From positions 56,278 to 120,277 of the forward strand of contig VXAU01001773.1 of the NCBI GenBank assembly GCA_013399695.1: 64,000 bases of DNA, in the 5' to 3' direction. Source of the DNA: Formicarius rufipectus. Its lineage: Eukaryota > Chordata > Aves > Passeriformes > Formicariidae. Under the pieces are notes generated by a model. The model had not been told where the DNA came from. It worked only from the letters and a program-made list of their open reading frames with translations, and did not search any database. Position 1 is the first letter of the stretch; each line of letters starts with the position of its first letter. A program made the position numbers and the translations under genes. Below are positions 37,794 through 49,990 of the stretch, piece after piece.

Positions 37794-40700
37794 AAGCTCC
37801 TGGATGAGCTTTGTCTGGGGGCATGGGAGTGCGTGCATTTTGGGGAGCAAAAATACCAAGCTTTAGCTCAGGATAAAATGCTGTAATTTCACTTAAGGGA
37901 TTTCTAGGCATTTTTCCACAGAAAGACGAGATGAAATTACACCCCAGCAATGCCTCCAAAGGGTGTGGAGGAACTTATTTCCAGTGATTCTCCTCTAATG
38001 AAGCTAATTTATAACCTTGTCAGAAGGCGCAAGCAGGCTTGGGGCATCGGTGCAGCTCCCTTCCCTCCTCCTGCCTTTCCCAGGATGAAAACTTTCAGCC
38101 CAAACCCCAACCAGGATGTTTATTTAAGACCCAAACCCCAAAGGTACATTAAACAAGCTCAGTTCCTCACATACTTTGCCAACAGAGTGCAATCCTTCCT
38201 GCTGGCAATTACAGAAGTGCTTTCAGCACTTGGGAAGGTGCAGTGGTCCCTGCTGCCACTGGGACAGAGTTGTCCCACCGTTCAGGTGGGAGCAAGGATG
38301 ATGCTGTGGCTCCCAGGGACCTGGCAGCACCTTGGGGTGTCCTCACAGACTAGAGCATCCCCCTACATTTAGGTCTCCACAGCTCAGCAACATGGTGACC
38401 CAATTTTTGGGAAACTTGCAAATTACCCTACCACCCCCCCAACAGTCCCACTACGCTCCAACGACAATTGGTCCTCACCAGTTGGAAGGGTTCAAGAGCT
38501 CATACCCCAGCTAAAAGAGAGGAAGCCATAAGAAAAAGTCCTTTCTCCATCCATACCAAACACCCATGTTTCTCCTAGGACACAGCTGATGCCAGCAGGA
38601 AGTAGCAGGGGAGCAGTGGCACAGCAGGCAGCTCCCATTGCTCCCTGCAGCAGCACTTCAGCAGATGGTGGCTTGTAATATTGTTATATTTACCTAACAA
38701 GATTGCTTTATCGTAGCCCTCCAACAATAAAGCCAGAGCATCTAAAAGCAGTGGCCAACTCCTGGACTTTGACAGCCCTGGTGCCAAAAATACATGTATG
38801 TATTTTAAATCTATGTAAATCACAATTTTAGAGGTCATGGTAATACACTGATTTCCCCCTCTCCATAGTACAACAGATGTGACTGACATGCAAGCAAATA
38901 GACATAGGATTCAATGCTTCAAATTCTTTTAAGTGCCAGGGCACAGAGCTACAGTAAAAATTTGGGTGATACCACAGGCACAGAGCTCAATCCTCAATCT
39001 ACCCAGCCCACTCGGGACACGAGAGACAGCATTTCTCCTGGCAAGGACTGTCATTCCCTGTCTGCAGACCAAACAGGTTTCCAGCCTTCCAAATACTAAC
39101 GCAACACAAATAATAAAGATAATTCCCATATATTTAATCATTACCAGAGCTCTGGGAAGAAATGTTATTCAGGCCCCTACTAATTAGGGAGACATAATCT
39201 TGTCTTTCCTCCAGATTTTTCCATATCTGTGTCCTACTCCGCAGTGAAACAAGCAGGAAACCAGTCCAGCAGGGAGGAGTCTGGCTTTGGTAGAAGCCTC
39301 AAACAGATCCCAAAGCCTGACTGCAGAGGGCGCTGCCCCATCCTATTGGTAGCGGGGGAGACATGCCAAAATACCCATCTTGCTGAGCTCGGTATCCATC
39401 CTGCCATGAATGCAACCTATCCTTTAGGATCCCTCCTGTGAAGGTCCAAGAGGCAGCATTTCCAGGGAGAATCCAACCCTTGCGACCCACGTCCTTCCAG
39501 GATCTCTGCCCTGCAACAGGCTATGGATGAGCAGCTCGTCTCAAGCTTCATCCAAAACCTTCTAGCATCCCACAGTTCCTCCTGATGGCAGGTGGACAGA
39601 GGAGGGCAGCGCCTGCCTCAGCGGCACTGCTCCCACGTCCTTTCACGGAGTTGATGTGGCACACATGCTCCCTGGCACTGAGCCATTATGAAGAGGCCAG
39701 GGTTAATTTTCTGGCACATGGACTACTGCTATTTAGAGACAGGGCTGGGTTTGTCCCTTTCATCTGTGTGTGTCATGTCAGCATGGGGGTCTCTGCCCAC
39801 CTCCAGGGAGCCACCTCTGTCCTGGCTCAATGGCCAGAGCTGTTCCCACTGTTCAGGGTCAACTCTCTGGTGCCTCCAGGCTGAAGCCCAGCAGCAGAGG
39901 AGCAACCTGGCAGCCAGTGCTTCAAGGCAAGGTCACCTCTAGTAGGTATTAAGAAGAGGGAGGCTTCCCACACAGATGCAGCCGGAACTAAAGACAGGAC
40001 ATGAGCTCTGCCGAAACCTGGGCACAGAGGAACGTTCATCCCTTTAAAGGTGAGTGAAACATCTTCCTCCACAGCAACCAGATAAAACCACAGAGATTTT
40101 GGTTACCCACTGCAAAGGTTTCATTTCCCAGTATCACCTTGCTCTGGAAAACTCCCACTCCATGAAGATTTCCCTTAGCAAGAGCAATTGCCTCTATGGT
40201 CTTCTAATCTGTTGGAAAACTTTGGGGGTTTTTTACTTTTTTTTTTTCCCCTAAATAAGGGAGAAGAAACCTAAGGGATTCTCTGTGGCCACACCACTGG
40301 CACAACCCATGGCTGAGATCCCATGCATCTGTCCCGCCTTGTCCAGGGATTTGAAGCTGGTTACCAATGTCCAGGCACCATGCATTTCTCTTAGAAGAGT
40401 GTAAATCCCTCCAATCTCTGTCCACCCATTGTGGGGGAAGGTTTCTCCTCTCGGGTACCTCCAAGATAAGCAGAACACACAATCCTGCCAGCGACAAGCA
40501 CCCACACACATCACCAAAAAGTTCAAGAAATGCTCCAAATACTAAAAATGGTTACAAAACATCCTGCCCACCAGTTTTCCTCCCAGTCATCTCCAGAGGG
40601 ATCTACATCCCAAAGCACCCTCTGAGCTTATGGGGTGTAGTCTGCCTGTGGGGCTGGGAGAGCAGATCAACAGCACATGGTAGCCACCACAAGCCTTTGC

Positions 40701-43700
40701 ATCCGCCTGCTCACACCCACCTGGGTGGCTCAGAGGCACTGTCAGACCCTGGCACACTCCATATGGCATGTCCCCCACGAGCAGGGGACTTCTGGCTTGC
40801 CCCCTTCAATCTCCCAGGACACAGGTCTCAGGCATACAGGTGGGCATTGAATGACACATTTCCAGGACCCATCTTGGGTCCACACCCACCTCCCCACTGG
40901 CATTTGCTCTGTTTGATGTTATAGGTTTAAAGAAAATGAAGATGGACATCCCACCCCTCATGCAAGAGGTGGAGATCAGGTCTGAGGAGGAACACACTGA
41001 CAAAGGGCAATGTCAACCACATGGCCATGCAGCAGCAGAGTGATGCTCCTTGCCAGTTCCCTGCTCATTCCACTGAGGTTAATTATCTTCTTAAACCAGC
41101 CAAACCAGCACAGAGCAGAGATGAGGCGACATGAAACCAGTAAACTCCAACGGAAGGCATTTGCATGCAGGAATGTAAATCCTGCTCAGCACAGCCTGCT
41201 CCCAAAGAGAAAATTCATGTGCACTTCTCCACAGCATCCCACCTTGAGGGACGCTTACCCTGGATGCCACAGTGAGGAGAGCTTTGCTGTGTCATAGGCA
41301 AGCTCCTCAGAAATTACCTATCAGTGTTTGTAAAGTAGTGTTTGGCAGCAACTCCTGAAACAGGACGGGACAGTGTGTTCCTACACCAGTTGATGCCCCA
41401 GATGGTTTGTGGAGGTCTCTCTGGCAGCAAATCCCCAGCCCATCCCACTGCTCCACCACTGTGCAGGCATCATACAGTAGGGCCAATCACCCATCCCAAC
41501 CCACTTCACATTTTTCTCTCTGGCTTAAAGCAAATTCAACCAATGGGGTTGCACCAAGAAACAAAGCATCAAAACAGTGAGCCAGAAACCCCTGAACTCT
41601 CAATCCCTAAAGTCCACCCGGGCCCACCACACAGCCCCAAGCCTCCTGCAGGTCTTGACTTAATTTTAAAGACAATGCTTCAAGAGGTGTAAATAGAGAA
41701 AGACACAGGCAGTGTGTAGGGCAGAGCAAGGTCTTGGGAAGACTTGCTCCGGACTGCAAATTGCTGCCACCTCCCTGGCAAACTTCCATCTGGGACTACT
41801 CTCTGCCCTCAGCCCCGCTGCTCTGGCCACCATCCACATGGACACTGGAGGTCCTTCTCTACACCTTCCAGCTGTGCTCTTCCCAATAAGTGAACCAATG
41901 AATACATATTTAGCTACTGGACAGCCACCTCCATCTCAGAAGGAGCACCTAGTAGCAGGTCCTTTCCTCTCTTCCTCCTTGTCCTCAAGAAGGCTTCTGG
42001 TGGTGGCAAACCCAGCACAGGTGCCTTCAGCATCCGCCTCTTCCCACGAAGCCCTGAAGGTTTGTCATCACGACCAAGGTGTAACACAGGCAGATGTATT
42101 TGGAGGGCCAGAAGTAAAGCAAGAACACCTACACAGCCCCTCACCCAATCATCATCCCCTTCCTCAACCTATCATCCACCACGAAGCCCAGTCAGGAGCA
42201 TCCACTGCCAGGAGTAGCAGGACCCCATTCGCCCACCACGGGCATCTGCAAATGGATGCTGGCGGCACACAGAATAACTGCACCCCTCAGCTGATGGGCA
42301 GGGCAGGGCAGGACACTGTTGCCCAACCTGGGGACAGCAGGCACTGAGCCCTGCGCCCACCCTAGGGGTCAGCCCTGCAGCTGGCCAGAGTCCCTCTGCA
42401 TTCCTCCAGTCTGGCTGCTGGGATGCAGCCACTGAAATTCCCAAAGGAAGTACAGGAGGTTGATAATTGCCAAAAAAAATCTGAGCTATTTCCTGTGGGA
42501 GCAGCAGATGGGAATCCCCCATTAACTCCAGCAGCAAGAGGTCATGTGTTTTGACCTGGGACTTTGGCTTTTTTTCTCCTTCCTTTAAGAAGAGCATCAT
42601 TTCAGTCATATGTGATGCACACCATGGGGGACAGCCAAACCTGTGTCCTCTGCGCTGGCCTCAAAGCTGACCTTCCTTGTCACTTCCTGCCACAGGCAAG
42701 GATGTGCCAGGCTTCTGTGACAGTACCAGCCTGCCAGCAAGGGCACTGTGTCTTTCATCTGGACTAGTAGAGCCAGCTTGATAAGCATGTACCTGAGCAG
42801 GTTCCTGCTCTCCTTTCCTGGCTTCTTGTTAGCAACCCTGAAGGAGTAGCAGCTCCTGTAGAGGTGGGAAAACCCTCTCAAGAGGGACAGTGGAAGCAGT
42901 GGTGGCCACCAGAGAATATTTCTGCTGTCACTCTGCTCCTACAAGTACCATGTGATGGCAGCTGACTGACCCTTTCTTCTGCCCACACAGGGGTGACAAA
43001 TCCCAGACAGGGCTCATGCAAAAATGTGGCCTTGAGAGGTAACACCAGCTCAGAGAACCATGGTGGATGGGAAAACCAACAGCAGAGCCCAAAAGCAGGG
43101 CACCCTGTCCGCTGGTGGTCACCAGGATCCTGACTCTGCGGAGCTGAAGGGAGAGGAGCAGGGCATCTGCGGGTGCTCAGAGATCTGCAGTGCCCTGATA
43201 CAGTGACCCTGACATTCACCCGGATGCTGACATTGCTCCGATGGCAGCACATGCTGCTGTGCCAGGGCTTACTGCTCCACCTGCAGGGGCCGCGGCACTG
43301 GGACATGACCTTTAGCACCCAAACCCCTCGGCGGCTGCAAGGGTCAGGTCTCACCTTTGTGGTCCCCATAAAGCTTTCTCATTTCAGAGCAAGTGCTGCA
43401 ACAGTTTTCACAGAAGAGGATTCCATGAGCTCAGATGGGCAAAAACTGACTTAGTGGGTCTGGCTGCACTCCCAGGGACAGGAGACAGGGAATCCTGTGG
43501 AATTAGAGGCACTCACATTCACAGAATTATTCCCCAGCTGCAGCACTTCCAGCAGCTCCTTCAGCGGGAGCAGACACTCTGAAAACAGTGGTTCCTGCCA
43601 CCTAAGGCTCCATGTTGATGTGGTTCCGACGTCTGGAACTTACACGCTGACAATGGATGCAGTAGTAGGCTGGGTGCCTCACCCCAAAATGCCTGTAGGA

Positions 43701-44329
43701 CCTAGCCCCATGGCTCTGCTGAGGCGCTCGGTAGCACCATGGCTCCTGAAATGCTCTTGCCTGGCTGTGCCTGGTGCCTGACACAAACAGCCAGGATTAC
43801 CTGCACAGCGCCACTGGGTCCAAGCTTGCTCCTACACAAGATGCATTAATAGGATCACTCCAATTTACAGCTTATCCCAGATAAACCCACTGCCAGTCCC
43901 GCACACTGGAAGGACAAGGGCACCCAATCTCCAGGGAAGCAACTTTCTCCCCATCACGGTCATTCACGGGCACCAAGAATCCCCCACTTGCCCTGCCCTA
44001 GGAGTGGATGCCTGTCCCTCCAGCCCACGTTCCACGGTGCCAAGACCAGTAACAAGCCCAGCCGAAGCCTCAAGTGCTTCAACAGCTAAATGCTGTGTTT
44101 CTATTTCCAGCAGTGCTGCTCCTGATCCCCATGCCGTTGGAGGGGAGGCAAGCCATGGCAGAGCCCCGCTTTCAGCTCCCCTTCCTGCCTGGCACCATCA
44201 GACCCAGCCAGGGCAGGTGGTGGCCCTGGACCTGCCTTCAGGACGTGGGACATCACTTGTGAGGTGTGCACCAAAGGCCAGCCTAACATCCCCTGTTCAA
44301 CTGCCCCAGCAGCCCTGCCAGGGCAACTG

Positions 44330-45136
44330 CTCCCCACATACCCCACTGCAGCACTGTCATGCCCTAATGCCCTCCCAGCCTTACTGGCATCTCCTCAACA
44401 GTCCCCATGGATCCCATCAACCCCAAGCCCCATCATCACACCCAGCACTGCCCTCACCAGCCCTAATGACCCTCCAGCCCCAGTGAGCCCTAATAACCCT
44501 AGCATTCCCTCAAGCCCTAGAGGTCCTCAATATCCTTCCCAGCCCTAATACCCCCAAGCATCCCTGCCAAGTCCTAGTGGCCTGCAGCATCCCCCAACAC
44601 TATTAGCCTTCAGTTTCTCTATTCTTCCCCCGCACTCTCCCACGCTGATGAGCCCGGCATTCCCTGCTCAGCATTCCCCAGCCCTACCACCCCTCAGACC
44701 TAACGAGCTCAGCATCGAGCCCAACACTCCTATCACTCCCCTACATCCCCACCCTTGATACCCCATAGCACCCCCACAGCCCTATGATACCTCCCCAGCA
44801 GCACTAATGTCCCCCTGCGTCCCCCAGCCCTATTATCCTCCCAGAAGCCCTACTGCCCCCTGCATTTCCTAGCACTATTACCCCCAGCATCCTGCAACCC
44901 GAAAGAGTCCAGCATGACCTCACACCCTATTGCCCCGCTGCACCTCCGCATGCCTATCATCCCCCCAGCAGTCCTGTTGCCCCTCTACATTCCCCAGCCC
45001 TCTCACCCCAGCCCTAATGTCCTGCTGCATCCCTCAGCACCATCCTCCCTCAGGATCCCTCATGCTTTCCTGCACACCCCCACCCATAACAAGCCAAATC
45101 ATCCCCCGAACCTTGATGCCTCCTCTGCATCCCCCA
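44330..45136. repeat. Degenerate C-rich minisatellite
   Basis: About 800 bases of loosely repeated units of roughly 25-35 bases built on CAGCCCTAATA, CCCCCAGCATCCC and similar words, almost devoid of G runs on the plus strand. The array runs into the assembly gap, so its real length is unknown. The long open frames here are a by-product of the composition and are not genes. Confidence 0.75.
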
Positions 45137-45353
45137 NNNNNNNNNNNNNNNNNNNNNNNNNNNNNNNNNNNNNNNNNNNNNNNNNNNNNNNNNNNNNNNN
45201 NNNNNNNNNNNNNNNNNNNNNNNNNNNNNNNNNNNNNNNNNNNNNNNNNNNNNNNNNNNNNNNNNNNNNNNNNNNNNNNNNNNNNNNNNNNNNNNNNNNN
45301 NNNNNNNNNNNNNNNNNNNNNNNNNNNNNNNNNNNNNNNNNNNNNNNNNNNNN
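45137..45353. other. Assembly gap of 217 N, probably hiding GTF2IRD1 exon 1
   Basis: 217 consecutive N. A C-rich minisatellite lies on the left and a G-run followed by the CpG-rich promoter on the right, both of which are difficult templates. The true size is unknown. The noncoding first exon and its donor are not found elsewhere, so they are inferred to be here. Confidence 0.9.
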
Positions 45354-45600
45354 GGGGGGTGTGTTTGGTTTCCCACCCCCACACCTCAAATCGGGCAGAG
45401 AACGCAGGTCTTTGTTCTGTAATCCCAGTAAAAGTGCCAGCCATTCGCCCCGCCGCTAATCCCAGCCCAGCGCAACGGCCGCATCCATTGGCTGCCATTT
45501 ACACACGGGATTAACCAGCCCGAAAACCGGGAGGGGAGGGCGGTTAGGAAGGCGGGGACGAGCGCTTGGAAGTCCTTTTACGCCGCGCTGGGGCCGCGCC
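45354..45600 (-). promoter_or_regulatory. GTF2IRD1: Probable GTF2IRD1 promoter with three GGATTA motifs
   Basis: This is a CpG-rich block upstream of the gene. GGATTA motifs lie on the minus strand at 45425-45420 and 45462-45457, and on the plus strand at 45508-45513. A CCAAT box lies on the minus strand at 45491-45487. No TATA box was seen. Mammalian GTF2IRD1 is reported to repress its own TATA-less promoter by binding a conserved upstream element built of several GGATTA sites. The same motif set in the right place supports the assignment. The start site and noncoding exon 1 are not visible and probably fall in the neighbouring gap. Confidence 0.75.
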
Positions 45601-45737
45601 GAGACCCTGGTCGCGGCTGGTTGTGGGAGTGCGACCGGGATGTGTCGCCACCTCTTGGTGTTGGCACGTCAGGTTGGCTCAGTTTGACATGGTATGGTGT
45701 GGGTTGGCATGGCTTGAACGGCGGAACGTGGAATGGC

Positions 45738-47228
45738 ATAGAATCATAGCATCACAGTATCACAGAATATGCTGAGTTGGAAGGGACCCACAAGGATCAT
45801 AGAGTCCAACTCCGAGCCCCGCACAGGACCATCTCCAAGAGTCACACCACCTGCCCAAGAATATCATCCAAATGTGTCTTGAACTTTATCAGACTTGGTT
45901 CTGTAACCACTTCTCTGGGGAGCTTGTTCCAGTACCCGACAACCTTTGTCTAATATCCAGCTTAAACCTCCCTGACACAACTTTAGGCCATTCCCTCAGA
46001 ACCTGTCACTGGTTACCACAGATTGTTAGATGCTCCTCTTCCCTTCACGAGGAAGTTGTAACTGCAGCCCTGCCTCCTCCTCTCCACCTGAACACACCAA
46101 GTGTCCTCAGCAGTTCCTCACACACTTCCCCTCAAGGCCCTTCCTCATCTTCATTGCCCTCCTTCGGACACACTCTAATAGCTCAATATCTTACTTATAT
46201 TGCAGTGACCAAAACTTCTGCAATATCACAGGTGAGGCCACCCCAGTGCAGAGCAGAGCAGAACAATCCCCTCCCTTACCCGGCTGACCATGCTGGGCTT
46301 GGTGTCCCCCAGGACAGGGTTGTCCCTCCTGGCTCCAGGGCACTGCTGAGTCATGGCCAACTGACCACGAACCAAGACCCACAGGTTCCTTTCCCAGCAC
46401 TTCTTTCCAACATCATATTCCCCAGCCTGTCCATACATCCAGGGTTGTCCCATCCCAGAGGCAGAATCCATGACTTTCCCTTGTTGAACTTGAAATTGCT
46501 GGTGATTGTTCAGTCCTCTGATTTGTCCAGATCTCTCTGCAGGGCCTTCCTGCCTTCGAGGGAGTCAACAGCTCCTTCCGGTTTTGTGTTGTCTGCAAAC
46601 TTGCTCAGTGTTCGTTCCAATTTACATCCAAGTCTTGTATGAAGATGTTGAAGACCTCTGGACCCAGGATGGATCCCTGCAGAGCCCCACTAGTGACAGG
46701 TCATCCTAGTCACTGTCACCCACTATGCATAACCCGTGAGCCAGTTGCTCACCCTCCACATGATGTGTTTATCCAGTTGTGGGCTGGACACTTTGCCCAG
46801 AAGGATCCTGGGAGAACCAGGATTGAAAGCTTTACTGAAATGCAAAAAGATCACATAAGCTGCTTTCCCTTGATCAGCCAGGTGGGTCACCTTGACATGG
46901 AAGGAAATCAGGCTGGATAAGCAGGACTTTCCTCTCATGAAGTCATGCTGGCTGTGACCCATGGCTGCATTGTCTTTCAGGTGTTTTTCAATATTTCCAA
47001 AAATAGTCTCCATAACTTTAGCAGGCACTGAAGTGAGAGTGACAGGTCTGTAGTTTCTGAGGTCTTCCTTCATGGCTTTCTTGAAGATTTGGTACAACTT
47101 TTGCCAGCTTCCAGTCATCTGGGACCTCCCTGGATTCCCAAGACCGGTCAAAAATCATTGAGAGAGGTTTTGCAATGACATCCGGAGCCTCTTGAGTATT
47201 CTTAGATTAATCCTATCAGGCCCTATAG
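45738..47228 (-). mobile_element. CR1 LINE, 1.5 kb copy with reverse-transcriptase remnant
   Basis: This is the largest CR1 copy here. The 3' terminus (plus-strand AGAATCATAGCATCACAGTA, then CTGAGTTGGAAGGGACC) is at the low-coordinate end, so the element is minus-oriented. At 47151-46723 an open frame keeps CR1 reverse-transcriptase words: NYRPVTLTSVPAKVMETI, SQHDFMRGKSCLSSLI and FLHFSKAFN, where intact CR1 has a FSKAFD-type motif. Sequence just upstream continues the ORF2 match in another frame, so there is a frameshift. It is 5'-truncated and inactive. Confidence 0.9.
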
Positions 47229-47643
47229 ATTTTTGTTGGTTTGGGTTGGAAAGGACCTCAAAGATCATCTCATTCCAACTCCTCTGCCATCAACAGGGAC
47301 ACCTTCCACTATTCTGGGTTACTCCAAGTCCTGTCCAACCTGGCCTTGAACACTTCCAGGGATAGGGCAGCCACAGCCTCTCTGAACAGCCCATGCCAGG
47401 GCCTCACCAGTGCCACTACCCCTCACAGGGAAAAATTCCCTTCTACTATCTAATCTAAACCTGCTCTCTGCCAGTTTGAACCCGTTCCCCCTTGCCCTGT
47501 CACTCCATGCCTTTATCCAAAATCCCTCTCCAGCTCTTGTGAGGATCCTTTAAGCTCTAGAAGGGGCTCTAAAGTCTCTTCAGAGCCTTCTCTTTCCCAG
47601 GCTGAAGAACCCCAGCTCTGTCAGCTTGTCTCCAGAGCAGAAG
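47229..47643 (-). mobile_element. Second CR1 LINE 3' fragment, head-to-tail with the first
   Basis: TTGGTTTGGGTTGGAAAGGA starts directly after the truncated end of the previous copy. It is followed by CAACCTGGCCTTGAACACTT, GATAGGGCAGCCACAGCC and CTCTAGAAGGGGCTCTAAAG. Same minus orientation. It belongs to a different CR1 subfamily from the 45.7 kb copy, judging by the 3' end. Confidence 0.9.
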
Positions 47644-47905
47644 GGTTCCAGAGACATAGCACAGCTCAGCTCAGAACAGTCTGTCCCTGCACAGCTCAGG
47701 TCAGCAAGTCTTGGCTTAGCACAGCATGGCTTGGTGTGGCCTGGTCTTACACACCTTGGCATGGCACAGCATGGCTTTGTACAGTCTTGCTTCCCATAGC
47801 TGAATTCAGTATGGCTTGAGTCAGTATGGCTCAGCACAACATAGCACAGCCTGGCTCTGTATGGCACACTTTGGCACAGCACAACACAGCTTGGCCAGTC
47901 CCAGC
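47644..47905. repeat. Degenerate short-unit repeat (CACAGCATGGCTT-like)
   Basis: About 260 bases of imperfect copies of CACAGCATGGCTT and CTTGGC-type words. Related words occur at 45668-45736, on the other side of the two CR1 copies. This suggests that one older repeat tract was split by the CR1 insertions. Confidence 0.6.
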
Positions 47906-49480
47906 CCTGTCTGGAGGCACAGGGGCCAAAGCCACATTTGCCAGCTGGGAAAACAACCCACCAGGAGGAGGCGATGCTGTTGGTTTATTACCACTCCAGG
48001 ACCAAGGGCAGAAGAAAACATTTTAGGAGGAAACACATTTTTTCCAGTTTCTGGAGGAGCAGGAAAGTGGGTTTTTTTGCTGCTGTTGAGCAACACACAA
48101 GCACCCAGAACCCCCTGCATTCCTTCTCGTGTCATCAGTCTGGCAAACTCATTGTACTGATAGCAGCAGGCTGGAGACTGTGCAGGATCCCAGCAAACCC
48201 CAGTAGATTCACAGTAGGAATCCCCAGGGCAGGACAGGGCCTGATGGGGTAGTCAGAATTGGTCCTCAATTTCCATCTGCAGTGCCTGGAAGCATGAATG
48301 GTGTATGAGGACACACTAGCTGAAAAAATAAATGGCAGATCTTACTCTGAAAAAAGAAATCAGGGCATCAAAAAACTAAAAACAAACAAAAAATACCCAC
48401 CAAAACCAAACCAAAAGAAAAAAAAAAAAGAAACAAAAAACCCCCACCCACCAAAATTAATTTAATTAGGTCACCAAGTACAGGAGTCAAGCATGGGGGA
48501 GATGTCTGCAAAGGACAGGCAGGTTCCCATGTCCCGGTCTTGCTTGGGCTCTCCATCACCCCTGGGCACATTGCCTGCCCAAAAGTGTGGCTTGTCAGTG
48601 GGGAAATCTGTGTGATTTCTAAAAAGACGAGGGGCAAATGTGCATTTTAATGTAAATTCCCTGTGTTGTGGCTGTACATGTCCTCTGCTCTGTGCCCTCA
48701 GACCACTGTGGTCCCAAAATGCTTCTGGCAGCAGGGAGAGGTTTGGGCAGCACTGCAGTTCCCAGGAGGGCTATGTCCCTGTGGTGCCCATGGCAGCATG
48801 AAAGGTTTGAGCAGCATGGGATTCCTGATTGCAGCTGTGCTTGACTCAGGATCATGCTCATCATTTCTCTGTGGGGCTGAGTCCACACTTCCACCCCATG
48901 GGGCACTGGGAGGTGCCATCAGCCCCAAGGGAACATTTATCGACCAGTCAAAGAAACATGATGATGTTGGTACTAGAATAATTAAGTGTCCCCTAGGACA
49001 TGTTCAACTCATCACCACTGTAAATAGGCTGCAGGTAACACTTCTCAGAGCCCCCAGAAGGACACTGGCCCTTGGAAGGGACCTTGGCAAAGAAGAAGTA
49101 TAAGGTTCTTTGGACAAACACAAGCAACTGGCTCACTCCAACAGCGCAGGGACATCTCCTGCCCTTTGCCTTGTTCCAGCAGAGCTCCCAAGAGCTGGTC
49201 ACAATGCTGGGACCCTCATGCTGAGCCTTTGGGGCGTGGCTCTGTGATAGCTGGCTTTGTGGTTCTGTTTTGCTCCTCACCATGAGCCAAAATGAGGCTG
49301 AAGATCTGTGGGTGCCACCTTGGGGCACCAGTGCATGAACAGGGAGCTCAGCCCCCACAGCCAGCAGCAGCTCCCAACAGAGCCTTTGCTTTGGATGCTG
49401 CCCCCAAGTAGGGCTATGAGCGCTTGGGACAAAATAATCCTGTAGTTTACGGAAGAAATCCGGTGAGATGGTAGGTAGGA

Positions 49481-49532
49481 GAGCAGAGCTCCTTGAGGAG
49501 CAGAGCTTCTTGAGAGAACAGAACTGCTTGAG
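49481..49532. repeat. Threefold 17-18-base tandem repeat
   Basis: GAGCAGAGCTCCTTGAG, GAGCAGAGCTTCTTGAG, then a diverged AGAACAGAACTGCTTGAG. Confidence 0.85.
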
Positions 49533-49963
49533 GAGATCTTGGGGATGTTGCCAGCTGGGGCTGTTCAGCGGGGAGGTGGACCACGTGGTGAGACTAGGTG
49601 TTCTGCAGATGTTCCACTGGAACTGAATCCACACCCTCTGGGGATGTTCATGTTGAAGAAAAGGACAGATGCTGGGGTCCAGCTGGGGGACAGATGGGAT
49701 GGCTCAAACCTGCTCTTCTAATTTTCCCATTTAGGTAGGAAACCACCACAGCAGGGTAAAAGTGAGGTCATGACGTTTTATTTGGGGACCAAAAGAATGA
49801 GTCACACGTACACATTCAGTGTGAGAGGGATGGTTTAATATGCTTTATCTCAGCAATAAAGTAGTTCCTTGTCACAGCACCAAAACAAAACAAAACAAAA
49901 AAATTAAGAAAAAGAAAATCAAGGCAGCATCACCAGAAAACAATCCTATCTGCAGAGAGATGT

Positions 49964-49990
49964 CTTTTTTTCTTTTTTTTTTTTTTTTTT
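49964..49990. repeat. T-rich run
   Basis: Twenty-seven bases, all T except one C, followed by CCCCAC. Confidence 0.9.

Larger units (their letters stand above)
23324..45136 (-). other. GTF2IRD1: Intron 1, about 22 kb
   Basis: This lies between the first coding exon and the probable promoter, matching the very long first intron of mammalian GTF2IRD1. It holds CR1 fragments at 24690, 27636, 30853 and 37645, an AAAAAG repeat at 28247-28280, a T-rich run at 31539-31562, a GACA run at 33097-33114 and the minisatellite at its upstream end. No other exon was recognised. Long open frames, such as those at 40.4, 41.7 and 42.9 kb, resemble no known family. Confidence 0.75.

Noticed and set aside
45034..45514. 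Open frames of 154-194 codons across 45.1-45.4 kb
   Set aside because: They run through the N gap and the C-rich minisatellite; no real coding evidence.
45872..46642. 256-codon plus-strand open frame
   Set aside because: It is the reverse strand of a CR1 element; the meaningful CR1 coding trace is on the minus strand.
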